Shown: in pieces, positions 10,949 through 22,400 of the stretch | Layout: every line of letters begins with the position of its first letter | How positions within the stretch are numbered: the stretch's first letter is position 1 | Assembly: GCF_019320115.1 (NCBI RefSeq) | Contig: NC_089591.1 | Span: 21,244,502-21,308,501, forward strand | Source of the DNA: Miscanthus floridulus | Taxonomy: Eukaryota; Streptophyta; Magnoliopsida; Poales; Poaceae | Direction: 5' to 3' | Length of the DNA stretch: 64,000 nucleotides | Notes under the pieces: generated by a model | Databases searched by the model: none | What the model saw: only the letters and a program-made list of their open reading frames with translations | Told to the model about the DNA's origin: nothing | Position numbers and translations under genes: made by a program

Positions 10949-11870
10949 TGTGAATGTATTGTCGAATAATATAAGTTTATGTTCAAAATCTTGTAACTGT
11001 TCAACTTGCTCTCAAGCATATTATTGGATCTGTTGTTTGTAAATCGTTGTATTTTATATTTTTAACTGTCTAGTATGTGCTGTTGTAGTTCCTTTCTTTT
11101 TTGTGAACTAAAGTTGTGTGATCAAAACTGTTGTGTTTGTAAGTGGTTGTTTTTTTTTACCATTTAACTGTGGAGCATTGTATGCTGTAACTTCTTCTTT
11201 TATCGTGTTGTATTTCGCTCTATGACTTAGATAATTAAAACATGCTGCAAGTCGATTGGTGCTTTTAAATGTTTTATCAAGTTTTACTTTGTAACTGCTC
11301 GCTTTCTTTTTGTTCTAACTTGTTGTGTACATATGTTGTAAATCTGACAATTCAAAAATGAGTGTCTCGATCCATGGTTTAAATCTTGTATTACTTTTTA
11401 CTATGTAAGTGCTTCTTTTTTGTTTGGTTTGTAACTTTGAATTATTGAAACATGTTGTAAGTGCGTCTTTGTAACAGTGATTTATACTCTGAAAATTCAA
11501 ACATAGTGTGTTTTTGTTGTTTGCAAAAAAAATTTAAGTCTGTGTAGTAAATTGATCTTTATTTTGGAACTGTGTATTTTATTTTTTGTGTTCCTGTTTG
11601 CAACAAAGTAAAATGGAAGACCTAAAAATTAAAATTGGATGCAAAAAAATAAAGAGAAGGTTTATCTAGTTCACACGGTCTTTGTTTTTTCAAACTCATG
11701 CTCGTTTCTGTTGCACATGTATTATTTTATGAGGCTTAATCGTTCACCGATACAAATGGTCTTACTTAGTATTTACCACTTAGACTTCCTAAATTCCCGA
11801 TGGATGTGCATTCATATACACATACCTGTCCTCATTCACACCGGTTTCAAGTGAGCTGGAGCGGCGGGCA
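10949..11870 (+). repeat. T-rich spacer with ~115-bp monomer array B
   Basis: Non-coding. Monomers are seen at about 11227, 11345 and a partial at 11440 (118- and 95-bp spacing), each with attaaaac or attcaaaa, then a tcgat(c/t) word and ttttaaat or gtttaaat. The stretch after 11520 holds only short AT-rich sequence. Confidence 0.5.
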
Positions 11871-11877
11871 CAGCAGC

Positions 11878-11884
11878 TATTTAA
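11878..11884 (+). promoter_or_regulatory. TATA-like box of the small acidic ORF
   Basis: The sequence tatttaa lies 97 bp before the ATG at 11981. Confidence 0.42.
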
Positions 11885-11980
11885 ACGAACCCATCCACTG
11901 CAGTGTTCTTCCAAATAGTTTTCACATAAAAAACCCGGCAACATCCACACTCAATTGTAGCACACTCCTATTTTGCCAGC

Positions 11981-12346
11981 ATGGGGTCCCCAGGTGATTC
12001 TTTAGCCAAGCACACAAGGGACAACATTGGCAGTGCTCGTCCAGCCGATGAAGATCCGGCTCTGGTGAAGGACACGAAGGATGAGGCGAAGAGGAACTAG
12101 GAGCGCCACTTCTTACTCATCAAGGACAATCATTTCGCAGTGGAAATCCTGCGCACCACATTCAACAAGTTGGATGACATGGTTAGTCTTCTGGGGCTCC
12201 CTCATGTTGATCGGCCGCGCAAAGAGAAAGTTACAAACTATGCAATGCAGTTGCAAGCTATTGTAGCCGTGCTGGGAGATCACATCGGCTTGCTAAACGC
12301 ATCTCCAGAAGACGATGACGTCGATAGTGACGATGGCTCAGAGTAG
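11981..12346 (+). pseudogene. Small acidic ORF of unknown function, one internal stop
   Basis: The frame begins MGSPGDSLAKHTRDNIG at 11981 and ends after an acidic tail (SPEDDDVDSDDGSE) at TAG 12344-12346, 121 sense-length codons. One in-frame TAG at 12098 splits it. The central part (FNKLDDMVSLLGLP, then MQLQAIVAVLGDHIGLL) looks helical. I do not recognise the family. TATA-like sequence lies 97 bp upstream, as in the neighbouring units. It could be a short host-derived gene fragment carried by the locus. Confidence 0.5.
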
Positions 12347-13780
12347 ATTTGCATCTCATTTTGTCTATCATTTATATGTTTTTTTTGTTTCTTTAATGTT
12401 TGGATTCCATGTAACATGTTGAACTATGTATGCTTCAACAGAGTCGTGCCTCGTGTACCCATCTACTACCTGTTATGTTTTTTACGTGAGTTCCTATGGT
12501 TTTTTTATATTATTATTAAATTTGTTTATGTTTCATTTATTTTTCTTCTAAAACACCAATAGTCGCATGTGTTACGTATTGACTACTCCTCAACTATCAC
12601 CAATAGGAGTGCATGTAACTTTATGAAGATCTGTATGCCTGGGTGCAACCTTGTCTTTTACTCGAGTGCATTTTAGGGTGATCCGTACATCGATAGTTCT
12701 TGTTGTAAATCATTGTATTCCTCACTTTATAAGTGTATGGTAACCATGGCTGTAACTCGTTAGTTCCCTACGAAAACAAAGTTGTGTGTCTTGAACCATG
12801 GTTTTGTAAGTCGTCCTATTTATCGGCTTTTAACTGTGTAGTACTTTGGATTGTAACAGCTTTGTTTTACTTGTTGTAATGTTCCTATAATTGTTAAATT
12901 CAAACAAACCTTGACTTTATTTCAGTGTTTTAAATCTTGTATTAATTTTATAATTGTAACTTCGTGTGCTGCTGTGTTGTAAATGGACCTGTGTGGGTGT
13001 GTTGTAGTTTTATCTTTTTAAAATGTTTTTTAATAGCTTGTAAAATTCAACCAAGTTTTAGTTTTAATTTGATCTGTGGATATTTTTTTCTTGTGTTCCT
13101 GTCTATGACACAGTAAATTTTATTTGTAATGTTTTGTTGTGTGTGGTTGTAATGCAAGGTGTATCTGAGTGCAACTCAGAAAATTCAAATGACGGTTTGG
13201 TTTTGTTTTTGCAAGTGTTTGTTTAAATTTTGGCTATAGGTATGTATGTGGTAATTTGATCTGTATATATGTTTTTTGTGTCACCTGTGTACGTGTTTGC
13301 AACACAGCAAAACAATAAAAAAAGAAAACAAAAAGACATTAGGGAAAAAATAATAATTCTTGCGTATAGGATAGTTGATTGTGTATGTTCCTATAGAATA
13401 GTTCTATGTGTTGTAATTGTGGTACGGTACCTGGTGTAATTCTATATGACATTGTTGTTATTGTGGTATACTACATGGTGTTATTTTGTTTGATATTTTA
13501 TTGTAATTGTTTCAACTCCTATTTATTATTATTATATTAGGTGAGGAAAAATATAAAAAGATTCCATGTTCATTGTTCTCGATGCAATGTGCAGCCTTGT
13601 AGCAGCATTAGTCAAGTTGATGAAATAGTTAGGTTTCCCGGGCCCTATTTCCTCTGACCACCTCGCTTCCTTCATATCGTGGCGCAACAGATCGATTAGA
13701 ATTTGGAATTGACTACATAGGAATAAATGTGCGCATAACCCGATAAACCCACCACCTCGCGATGTTAGTACCCAGTAGTG
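12347..13780 (+). repeat. T-rich spacer with monomer array C
   Basis: Non-coding. Words of the ~115-bp monomer are seen at about 12893 (attcaaac, then gttttaaatcttgtatt), 13042 and 13178. From about 13700 the sequence becomes the upstream region of the next unit: gactacatagg aataaatgtgcgcataa, then cccaccacc. This is shared with 17440-17500. Confidence 0.5.
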
Positions 13781-13783
13781 GTC

Positions 13784-13789
13784 ATAAAT
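13784..13789 (+). promoter_or_regulatory. TATA-like box of coiled-coil copy 1
   Basis: The sequence ataaat in gtggtcataaatctgg lies about 95 bp before the ATG at 13883. The matching position in copy 2 is a better tataaat at 17516. Confidence 0.4.
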
Positions 13790-13882
13790 CTGGAGGGGGT
13801 TTGGAGCACCTGCTCTCATCTTCTGTGTTGTGTTCTTCTTTTCTCCTTCATTCATCCTGTTCTATTTTCCTTCTTCCTAATA

Positions 13883-14843
13883 ATGACTCATGGCAAGCGC
13901 CCGAGGGATGTGATCCTAGATGGTGATGATCCACCTCCACGCCTTCGTGTCCATCTCGTCTGCCAAGGGTAAGGAATAATTTATGTTCTTTTTTTATTAC
14001 CATGGCTGCTTGGCACTAACCTTTTCAATATACAGGGCCGTCTCGCATGCTGTAATCCATTAGCTAGTTCTAGAGGAGGTTGCTGAGCCTTCATTTGTCG
14101 TGCGTGCCAATGAAGCGCACCTTGCGGGGTCGATGATGTCTTCATCTTCATCTTCTACTTTGTCTTCTTCTGACTTGTATGATTGGCGGGATGTCCAGAA
14201 TCTCATTAATGCGAGGGATGAGGCACGTAACATGTATTCTGAGTCAACCCAAGAGGTAGGCCGGCTGGAGCTCTGTCTCGAGGCCGTTAAGACAGCCCTC
14301 GTAGCTTTAGAAGGAGAGACCAACGCTGCTCGGGCAAGGACTGTCGAGGCTGATGCTAGGGTGGCGGGTAAGGTTTCTTTTCTTGAAGAAAATCTGTTTC
14401 TATATTCATAACTTTTGTTTTGACAGATTTTTGCGTTGTTAGATCTGGAAATGTAGGTAGCTACTCTAGAGAGCCGCCTGGACACTCTCCAACTTGCAGC
14501 ATTTGATGCAGTTAGAGCAGTCAACTCTAGAGGTCTCTCTCTCGAAGATCGTCTGCGAGAATTTCTAGCCCATGTAAGAGAAGTGGAGACCCATGGAATC
14601 CATCAGGGTGCCGGCGCTGCTTTGGCTACGGTGCAATTGCACTCCAGACACAAGCTTTGTCATCTGGAGCCTAGCTTCCCTGACACTAATTGGCCGAAAG
14701 ATCAAGAGGAGCTAGTTGGTGACTTCACTTCTGCTGCTGAGGCCATTGCAGGGCCATACGTGCAGAAGATGTTGTCGACAACCTCTTCTGAGGCCCATAG
14801 ATTTTATCTACGGTCTTTTAAAATTAAATTACATTCGGTTTAA
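13883..14843 (+). pseudogene. Three-exon coiled-coil protein, copy 1
   Basis: Exon 1 starts at ATG 13883 (MTHGKRPRDVILDGDDPPP) and ends near 13968 at a gtaagg donor. Exon 2 runs from about 14035 (after atatacag) to 14367 and holds a serine-rich segment and then a heptad-rich helix. Exon 3 runs from 14443 (after gttag) to the stop at 14841-14843 and continues the coiled coil (VATLESRLDTLQ) to a globular end (HLEPSFPDTNWPKDQ). The intron at 14368-14442 splits an Asp codon in the same phase as in copy 2. In-frame TAGs near 14061 (expected Gln) and 14453 (Gln) disable it. The design resembles the C-terminal part of grass transposon-associated coiled-coil proteins, but function is unknown. Confidence 0.6.
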
Positions 14844-16228
14844 ATGTCTACATGTCCTTTCAATCCTTGCCTTTTATGGTTTTTTCTATATGAATATCTA
14901 TTAAAATGGTGCGCCTAGGGTTCTAGTTTTTGCGCTCACGCGAGGGGTGTTTCAACTTTTACTCATAGCTGCTTGATTTGTTGTGTTGTAGTTTGATGCG
15001 TATTTGTGCTATATCTTTGAAGTTTTGTTGTAAGTTGTTGTTTCTTTTTACACTTTGAATTGTGTACTAATGTTGGCTATAACTCGTGAAATGAAGTTGT
15101 GGTGCAGTGATTTGGGTTTGTGTGTTTCAAAATGTTTGTTTTGTTAGGCTTTTGTATTTTTTGTCGATTTTTAACTGTGCAGCACTCATAGCTATAACTC
15201 CTTATCTTACTCTGAATATTCAATCTTCCTGTAACTCGATCTGTGGTTTAATTATTGTTTATAATTTATACTTGTAACTACTCTCTTTTTTGTATTGTAA
15301 GTCGACGTATATATGTGCTGTAACTATAGACATTGAAACATGTTGTAACATGATCCATGGATTAGAATGTTGTACTAGGTTTTTACTATGTAACTGCTTG
15401 TGTTTGTTAGGTTGTAATTTTGTATGTATTTCTATTATAAGTATGCTTGTAATTTTGGTTTGTAACTCTGAATAATAATCGCGTGGTCCAGGCGAGGAGG
15501 TTTTACCCTTGCTGGGCCGCTCCCATGGCCCTCACACGCTGGATATGTAGCCCGCGGGCCACTCGGCCCGTGACATGGACATACACTATGACATTGTAAG
15601 TCGTAGAGATTTTGTTTGTAACAAGCCTATTTTATCCTATTGTAAATAGATGTGTATCTGTTTGCAACTCAGTAAACAAAACGACTATGTGGTTTTGTTT
15701 TTTGTTACCTTTTTTATTTGATTCGTAGATTTCTAGGTAGTTTTTTTAGAGTCATTTTGTTGTGTTTTTTATTTTTTGTTGTGTATCTATTTGCAGTCTA
15801 CCAGCAGTAGTAGTATCCATTGACATGTATGAGATGTTTTTTGTTTTCATACTTATTAATGAAAATTAAGATGATTCCATTATTATTGCTGCAGTAGCAA
15901 CAGTTGCATATGAGTGTTCTTGGTCTATTTTTTTCTAATTATGGAGGATTGAGAAGATCCCTTTTTTGTGATGTTCCTCATGTGTTGTTCAATTTGCAGC
16001 AGTATGAGCAGTCAATGCCTGTTGTACCAATGTACTAACTGCATTTTTCTTTTGTTTTTTGGTTTTGTTGGGATGCATCTTTGATCTGTGTTTGTGTGTA
16101 ACTCTAATACTTTTGTAAGTGTTTGTTCTTGTACTTTTTGTGTATCGTGTTCATTGCTCTTGATATCAGGCGCTTTGATCTGCACATCTAACTATTCATC
16201 TCATCTCCCCCAGTCTATATAGTTGGGC
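14844..16228 (+). repeat. T-rich spacer with monomer array D and a GC-rich block
   Basis: Monomers at about 15215 and 15330 (115-bp spacing). A GC-rich block at about 15468-15575 starts aataataatcgcg and contains gggccgctccca. It is followed by the shared word gtaagtcgtagagattttgtttgtaac. The rest is T-rich with no ORF. Confidence 0.55.
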
Positions 16229-16860
16229 TATTTAAGCAGGGTCTCTACGTGCTCTTCTTGTGTTCATTCAACTTCTTGGTAAAAAAAATCCCTTCCGATA
16301 TAGATACAGAAATCTCTAGTAGTAGTCAGCTATTATACATTGTCATAGTGCTGCTTGTCTTTCTACTTGCGTGTAGGTGCAGCAGTTTGCTGCTGGATCT
16401 AGGGGCTAGCGGGAGTTTTGCGAATGATGGGAGATGGTAGATCTAATGATGACGGCAAGATAGATGCCTTCTGGAACATCTGTGGTGCCTGGTCGTACTG
16501 TTATCGTTGTAGTAGGACGGGTTGTGTGCCTCTCCTATGCTTCAGATGTGTGTCTCTCAGTTCCAAAGAGGCAACATCTCGCAAAACTTCTAGTAACATC
16601 TTGATTCGATGTTTTATTCATTGCACTTTTGTTGAGGTTACCTCGATTGGATGCTTTATGTATCGCACCTTTGTTGGAGTGCAGGTTAGAAGTTCTGCAA
16701 GATTCTGCCCCAAGCTTGTATGTTCGGGCTACATCCTTGTTGGGCAGCATGCTTCCGGTTCCACCATGGCAATCCACAGCTCTTTTAACTTTGCAGCAGA
16801 TTCATTTGTAACTCCTTCGTTTTCCGAAAATATGCATGTTTCCTTTTTTTTGTAATTTGT
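16229..16860 (+). other. Gene-like unit 5, related to unit 1, product unknown
   Basis: A tatttaa box at 16229-16235 is followed by tcttgtgttcattc and gaaatctctag, as in unit 1. A frame is open from 16418 to 16855 (145 codons, MRMMGDGRSNDDGKIDAF), cysteine- and serine-rich, with no recognised domain. It overlaps the tail of a shorter upstream frame (16249-16440) that looks like a hydrophobic leader (LLYIVIVLLVFLLACRCSSLL). Either could be chance. Confidence 0.3.
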
Positions 16861-17500
16861 TGTATTTTTCATCTCTAAACTGTGTAGTAATACCTGATGT
16901 ATCTGGATTGCTTCCTATGAACTGAAGATTTGTGTTTGGAATTGTTGTTTTTTGTATGTGGATTTGTTTTTTTTTTTGACTTTTTATCTATGTAGCAGTG
17001 TCTGTTGTAACTGTGAGTTTTATTTGGATGTAACTCAGAAAATCGAAACATGCTGAAACTTGATCGATGATTTAAATCTTGTGTCAATTTTTTCTTTTGT
17101 AACTGCCTGCTTTCTTGTTTTGTAAGTTGATCTGTATGTTTGCTGTAACTCAGAAATCGAAACATGCTAAAACTCTATCGGTGGTTTAAATATTGGATCA
17201 AGTTTTTCTTTTTAACTGCCCACTTTCTTTTGTTGTAAGTTGATGTGTTTCTGTGTTGTAACTATGAATATTCGAACATGTAGTAACTTGATCAATGGAT
17301 TTAATGTTGTATGAGTTTTTACTATGTAACTGGTTGCATGTGCAACCCACAGGATGGGGCTTTATGCTTGCGTGGGCCGCTCCCCGTGGCCACGTGCGTA
17401 GAGTTTGTCGCTTGAGTGTGGAGTGGACCAATTGGAATTCCAAAATGACTACACAGGAATAAATGTGCGCATAAGCCAAGAAACCCACCACACCTCAATG
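16861..17500 (+). repeat. Monomer array E and upstream region of coiled-coil copy 2
   Basis: The clearest tandem stretch of the ~115-bp monomer: cgaaacatgctgaaact at about 17040, cgaaacatgctaaaact at 17153 and cgaacatgtagtaact at 17265 (113- and 112-bp spacing). A GC-rich block follows at about 17340-17405 (gtgggccgctccccgtgg). The conserved promoter-proximal segment shared with 13700-13790 runs to about 17500. Confidence 0.65.
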
Positions 17501-17515
17501 GCATCTAGTAGTGGC

Positions 17516-17522
17516 TATAAAT
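17516..17522 (+). promoter_or_regulatory. TATA box of coiled-coil copy 2
   Basis: The sequence tataaat lies 107 bp before the ATG at 17623, inside a segment conserved with copy 1. Confidence 0.5.
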
Positions 17523-17622
17523 CTAGAGGTAGTTTGTAGTAAGAGGAACACCTGTTCTTATATGCTGTGTTGTGTTCTTCTTTTTCTTCTTCTTCTTTTT
17601 CCATTCTCCTTTTTTCTTGATA

Positions 17623-18215
17623 ATGGCTCATAGCAAGCGCTAGAAGGATGGGACGCCAGAGGGTGATAATCCACCTCCACTCGAAGAGTAAGAAAGAATG
17701 ATGTCTTTTTTTGTTCCCATGGCTATTTAGCACTAACCTATTGAACATATAGTGCTATCTCGCATGCTACAGTGCAATAGCTAGTTGCGGAGGAGGCTGG
17801 TGAAGCTTGGAGCGTCGTGCGCGCCATAGAAGTAGATCTTGCATCAAAGTTTCTAGAAATCTGGTGGGAGATCCTGAATCTCATTCATGAGATGGGACGA
17901 GGCCACTCGAGAGGTAGCCCAGCTCAAGCTCCAGGTAGATGCCTTGTAGATAGCCCTCTCTGCTTCACAAGAAGAGACCAATGCTGCTCGAGCAAGTGCT
18001 ATCGAGGTTGATGCTAGGGTGCCAGGTAAGATTTATTTTTTTGAAGAAAGTCTTATTATATATTGACAACTTTATTCTAATGGATTTCTACACTATTTTA
18101 GATCTAGAAGCGCAACTAGCTGCTCTTGGAGGAACTGCCATGAGACTCTCCAATGGGTAGCATTTTGTTGTAGTTGGAGCAGTCAACTCCAGTAGTCTCT
18201 CTCGAAGCTTTTGGA
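17623..18215 (+). pseudogene. Three-exon coiled-coil protein, copy 2 (truncated)
   Basis: A diverged duplicate of 13883-14843, 3740 bp downstream. Exon 1 opens MAHSKR, then TAG, then KDGTPEGDNPPP. Exon 2 follows near 17754 with a TAG at the same residue as in copy 1. The last intron keeps the same donor (gtaag), the same acceptor word (tttag before atct) and the same phase. The coiled coil ends early at a TAG near 18159, and homology to copy 1 stops by about 18215 (gtctctctcgaag), so the C-terminal ~100 residues are missing. Clearly inactive. Confidence 0.6.
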
Positions 18216-19411
18216 GCAGTAACTCTTAATATGTTGAGTTTTAACTGTTTAGCAGTGGCTGTTGTAAGTGCGTGTTTTATTCGGATGTAGCTCGTGTAGT
18301 AACTCTAAATATTCAAACATGCTGAAAACTCGATCGGTGGTTGAAATGTTGTTTTTCAATTTTTTATTGCAACTGTTCTCTTTTTTGGGTTGTAAGGCGA
18401 TGTATATCTGTGTTGTAAGTCTAGACATTCAAACATGCTAAAACTCGATCCATGGATTAGAATGTTGCAATTGTTTTTTACTACATAACTGCTTGTTTTG
18501 TTTGGTTGCAATTTTGTATGTATTTGTATTGTAAGTATCATTGTATTTTTGGCTTGTAACTGTGAATAATTCTATAATTGCGGCCCACACGAGGATGGTT
18601 TAGGCTTTGCGCACGCTGGATAAGTAGCGCGTAGGTTGCTCCGACGACAGGTGAGGCGCACATACACAATGTGTTGTGAGTCATAGTGATTTTGTCTGTA
18701 ATTGCCTGCTTTCAGCCAGTTGTAATTTGATGTGTATGTGTGTACAACTCAGAAAATAAAATGACTGTGTGCTTTTGTTTTTTTGTAATAACTTTTTGCT
18801 TTTGATTTGATTCGTAGATATCTCGGTATTTTTTAGTTGTATTTTGTTGTGGAATTTGTTTTCATTTTTGTTGTGTATCTTTGTGCAACACCGAAAAATG
18901 AAAGATCAAACAGGAAAAAACAACAACAGACAAATAAAATAATAATCGCGGCCTGCGAGATGTGGTTCAGGCATGCATGGGTCGCGGGACGCAGGCCGCT
19001 CCCACTGCCCGCGATGCACACATATACAATGTTGTAAGTGGTAGTGATTTTGTTTGTAATTGCCTATTTCGCCCGATTATAAATCAATGTTTTCTGTTTG
19101 CAACTCAGAAAATAAAATGACTATGTGGTTTTGTTTTTTGTTACCTTTTTGTTTTTTATTTGATTCATAGATTTCTATGTAGAATTCATCCTGTTATAAG
19201 TCGTAGAGGTTTTGTTTGTAACTGCCTATATCCTTTTTGTTCCTTTTTTTATTGTGTATATGTTTACAACACAGTAAAAAGAAAGATGAAACAGGGAAAA
19301 AATACAGGAGAATAATATCGGACAGAAGAAAAAAAGCGACAATAGACAAACAAAACAGTAATCACGACCCGCGCGAGGTAGTTTAGGCACGCCTGGGCTG
19401 TGCTGGATAAG
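18216..19411 (+). repeat. Monomer array F and two to three GC-block units
   Basis: Monomers at about 18305 and 18423 (118 bp). Then a longer unit repeats about every 370-410 bp: GC-rich blocks at about 18570-18660, 18940-19020 and 19350-19411. The first two are followed by acatacacaatgt-like sequence, then tagtgattttgt(c/t)tgtaattgcc and gactgtgtg or gactatgtgg. The last block is cut by the LTR at 19412. Confidence 0.6.
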
Positions 19412-22400
19412 TGTCGCAGAACCGACCAATTTATAAGAGCACAAGTACAATGGCAGCCCACAAGTGGTTGCACTGTCATACTTGAGCCCATATGAACCTA
19501 GTAGTCCATCAAGTACCATGACGGGTCTCGATAAACGATCCACATACAACCAAGATCATACATGATTCAACATACATGTCATATATTACATAAAGTTCAC
19601 AGATACATTTCATTCATCAGAGTACAGAATAGAGTTATTACAAACCAAGTTTGATAGATAGTAGCAGGAAGCAAATTAAGTTCGAAACAAACATTTGTCA
19701 CATAGTTCAAATACAGCGCCAACACATGATCACCATCCACAAAAGCATATAGAAGGATTATTAAAGATGCCTGCCCAAGGCTCACTCCTCATCCATGACG
19801 GGATAGAAGTAATTCTTGCAATATCTATGATAGATGGTACCATCTGCAGCAATAGGAATAAAACCCTGAGTACGAGAAGGTACTCAGCTAGACTTACCCG
19901 TCATAAACCAGAAATAAATTGACTCCAAGGATTATGCAAGGCTTTATAAGTGGAGGTAGCTTGACAACATTTTGCATAAAAAGCAATTAACTCAATTATA
20001 TAATTATACTTCGGTCATCAAGTTAAATATAGCTATTCATCTCTAGATTAGCAACTATCCTATGCCAAACATGTGGTAAATCATTTTAAGAGCATACAAT
20101 AGTAACCATAGCAGGTGTAGTAATTCCATATTTATCTGAACCATCACATTCCATAATACAATTACAATGATGTTGGAGCTAGCCAAGTTTCTCACTATCC
20201 TGGAGAGACGACGATTCGAATCGATTTCAACCAGTTGGGAATTTATTCCTAATATAAACCTAGGTAGACCAGATCAACGGTCACCTTAGGTCACCTTTGG
20301 TACAACTCAAGTCCACATTTCGCGGGTTCACCCAGCGCTGCATAATCAGGGACAACCAACTGCCAGGACATTCAGGCCCGGCCTACCCTTGGGCTCACAT
20401 CTGGCTCCCCGCACATCCTTACTACCATCTAGAGTGCGCACTGTAACAGAGCGGGACCCCACTTGAGTTGAGCTACTCGGCTTCATGGTCGGAACAAGTT
20501 ATCCGGCTAGCTAAGTGATAGGCATGTGTTCAATCTTGTCAACAGTTCCAACAACGGTATGGTCCTTAATCGGCATAGACGAGATCACATGAGTCAGGCT
20601 ACACATAGACTCCGCTCGGCCTCCATTTACATTACCCATGGTTCTTTTCCATGATAGCAAATATAGCCAATCGTGCTTTGGTATCCACCTATATCTCGCT
20701 AGGTGATAGGAAATCACTCGACTTCTACCGGTCTAAGCATGGCTAAGCAGATATTCGATCATAGACCTACACTAGGGTTAAAGATGTATATATCTAGACA
20801 AGGTAGTTCCATGCATCAAGGGTTTTCAGTCAACTCTTATAACCTAATGCATCAATCATAAAGGACTCAAGTAGTATTTTATAAAACACTAGGAGACTTA
20901 GAATGCTCTAGGGCTTGCCTTTGAGAAAGGAGGTGGGGCAGTGATTAGGGCACTCGAGAAGCTCTTCTAGAGTCTGCTCCTCTTCTTCTCAAGCTACGGC
21001 TTGAGGATTCTCCTGCTAATCCCCTTCCTCTTCTTCGTTGATTTCCAGCAACGTTATCTCCTCGGTCGATCCTATATGCATGAATATGGCATAAGATATC
21101 ACGAATGCATGTATGATGACACGTATAATATGGTTACACATGATGAATGCATCCTTGTAAGCATTTTCAATAGTATGGTATTAAAAGAATAACAAGTGCA
21201 TCCTATTCTACTGAGTAGGTGCATATCTCTTCTCTATTACTTTAGCAAATACTTCTGCAAGTTATTTACTGAACTACAAAATAGAAGCTACTTATTTTAA
21301 CCATAACTATAGTTATATACATCAAAATCATATGGTTGTGGACATTCTAGAAAGCTTATAAAATTGTATATAACTTTATTTTAATACTCTTAAGGTGATT
21401 CAACTAGTTATCTAGGTTAAACAATTCAGTCAATCAAATCTATCCTGAGAGCAAACAATTAGGGCAACAAACTTCTAACAGCCAAAACTCTTAAACCGTA
21501 AGGCCTATGACCATGGAAATTTAGCACAAGGTAGATTAGTAAGTTATCCACAACTTTGTTATTAACAAGTTTTATAAGAAGATAATTATCAACATGAAAT
21601 CATCCACTCAACCGAAACTATACATGCAGTCATTTATTTGAATAATAAAGCAATAATTAATTGGTTGCATATAACCAATTGCTTCTTAGCCTTACTATGA
21701 ACATCAACTAGTTACTAAGCATCACAAGAACCATAGAAAATATCATGGTCAATCACAATTTAATTATTTAAATGCCTTTATTAATTTAATTAGATAATTA
21801 GTGGAAATAACAGACATATATCAAATGTACACAATAAATTCTCATAAAATTACATTAGGCTTCCTAGTTCTCACAATAGACTACTATGAAAATTTCATAC
21901 CATTTTCTCATGTATAACATCCTTTACAAAAATGACAAGCTAGCAAGGCCTATTTTAGTGAAAATAGTAAACCCTATAGAAAAGTGTCAAACAACAGATT
22001 GTATATTTTTCCTAGCTTCATACTAGTGCCATACTACTGTACAAAAATTTGCAAATCAATATGTTACATATTTTTATCCCTACAATTTTCCTCAGAAAAT
22101 GCCATTTATTAATAGATAAATCGAAAGATCATATTTCAATCAAGTTTACTGCAAGCTTACTATTTTTCCTAGCTAGAGCATGTCAACACAAGACTAACAA
22201 AATTAGAGTCACAATTTTATCACATTTCTAGCTCAAGATATATAATTTATAAGATTATAAACATTCAAAAAGCATTTATATAAATACATTTTAGTCACCA
22301 TGAAAAATACCATAAACTGTACATCTCATATTTTTATAAAATACTACACTTCCTAAGGAACACAACAAAATTTGGTTCACCAAAAATGGACATCCGACAA

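Larger units (their letters stand above)
7967..19411 (+). repeat. T-rich, strand-asymmetric locus with repeated TATA-ORF modules
   Basis: The plus strand is strongly T-rich and filled with tgtaac, tgtaag and ttttgtttg words. It alternates three kinds of sequence: diverged ~115-bp monomers, GC-rich ~100-bp blocks, and short gene-like units with TATA-like boxes (near 8403, 10103, 11878, 13784, 16229 and 17516), all facing plus. No transposase, RT or terminal repeat was recognised. The left edge abuts an LTR and the right edge is cut by the LTR at 19412. It may be a gene-carrying non-autonomous transposon or a tandemly expanded cluster; I cannot decide from sequence alone. Confidence 0.6.

Noticed and set aside
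7967..19411. Helitron or CACTA identity for the T-rich locus
   Set aside because: I looked for CACTA ends, a CTRR-plus-hairpin end, and replicase or transposase motifs and recognised none. The left end is not resolved, so no class is claimed.
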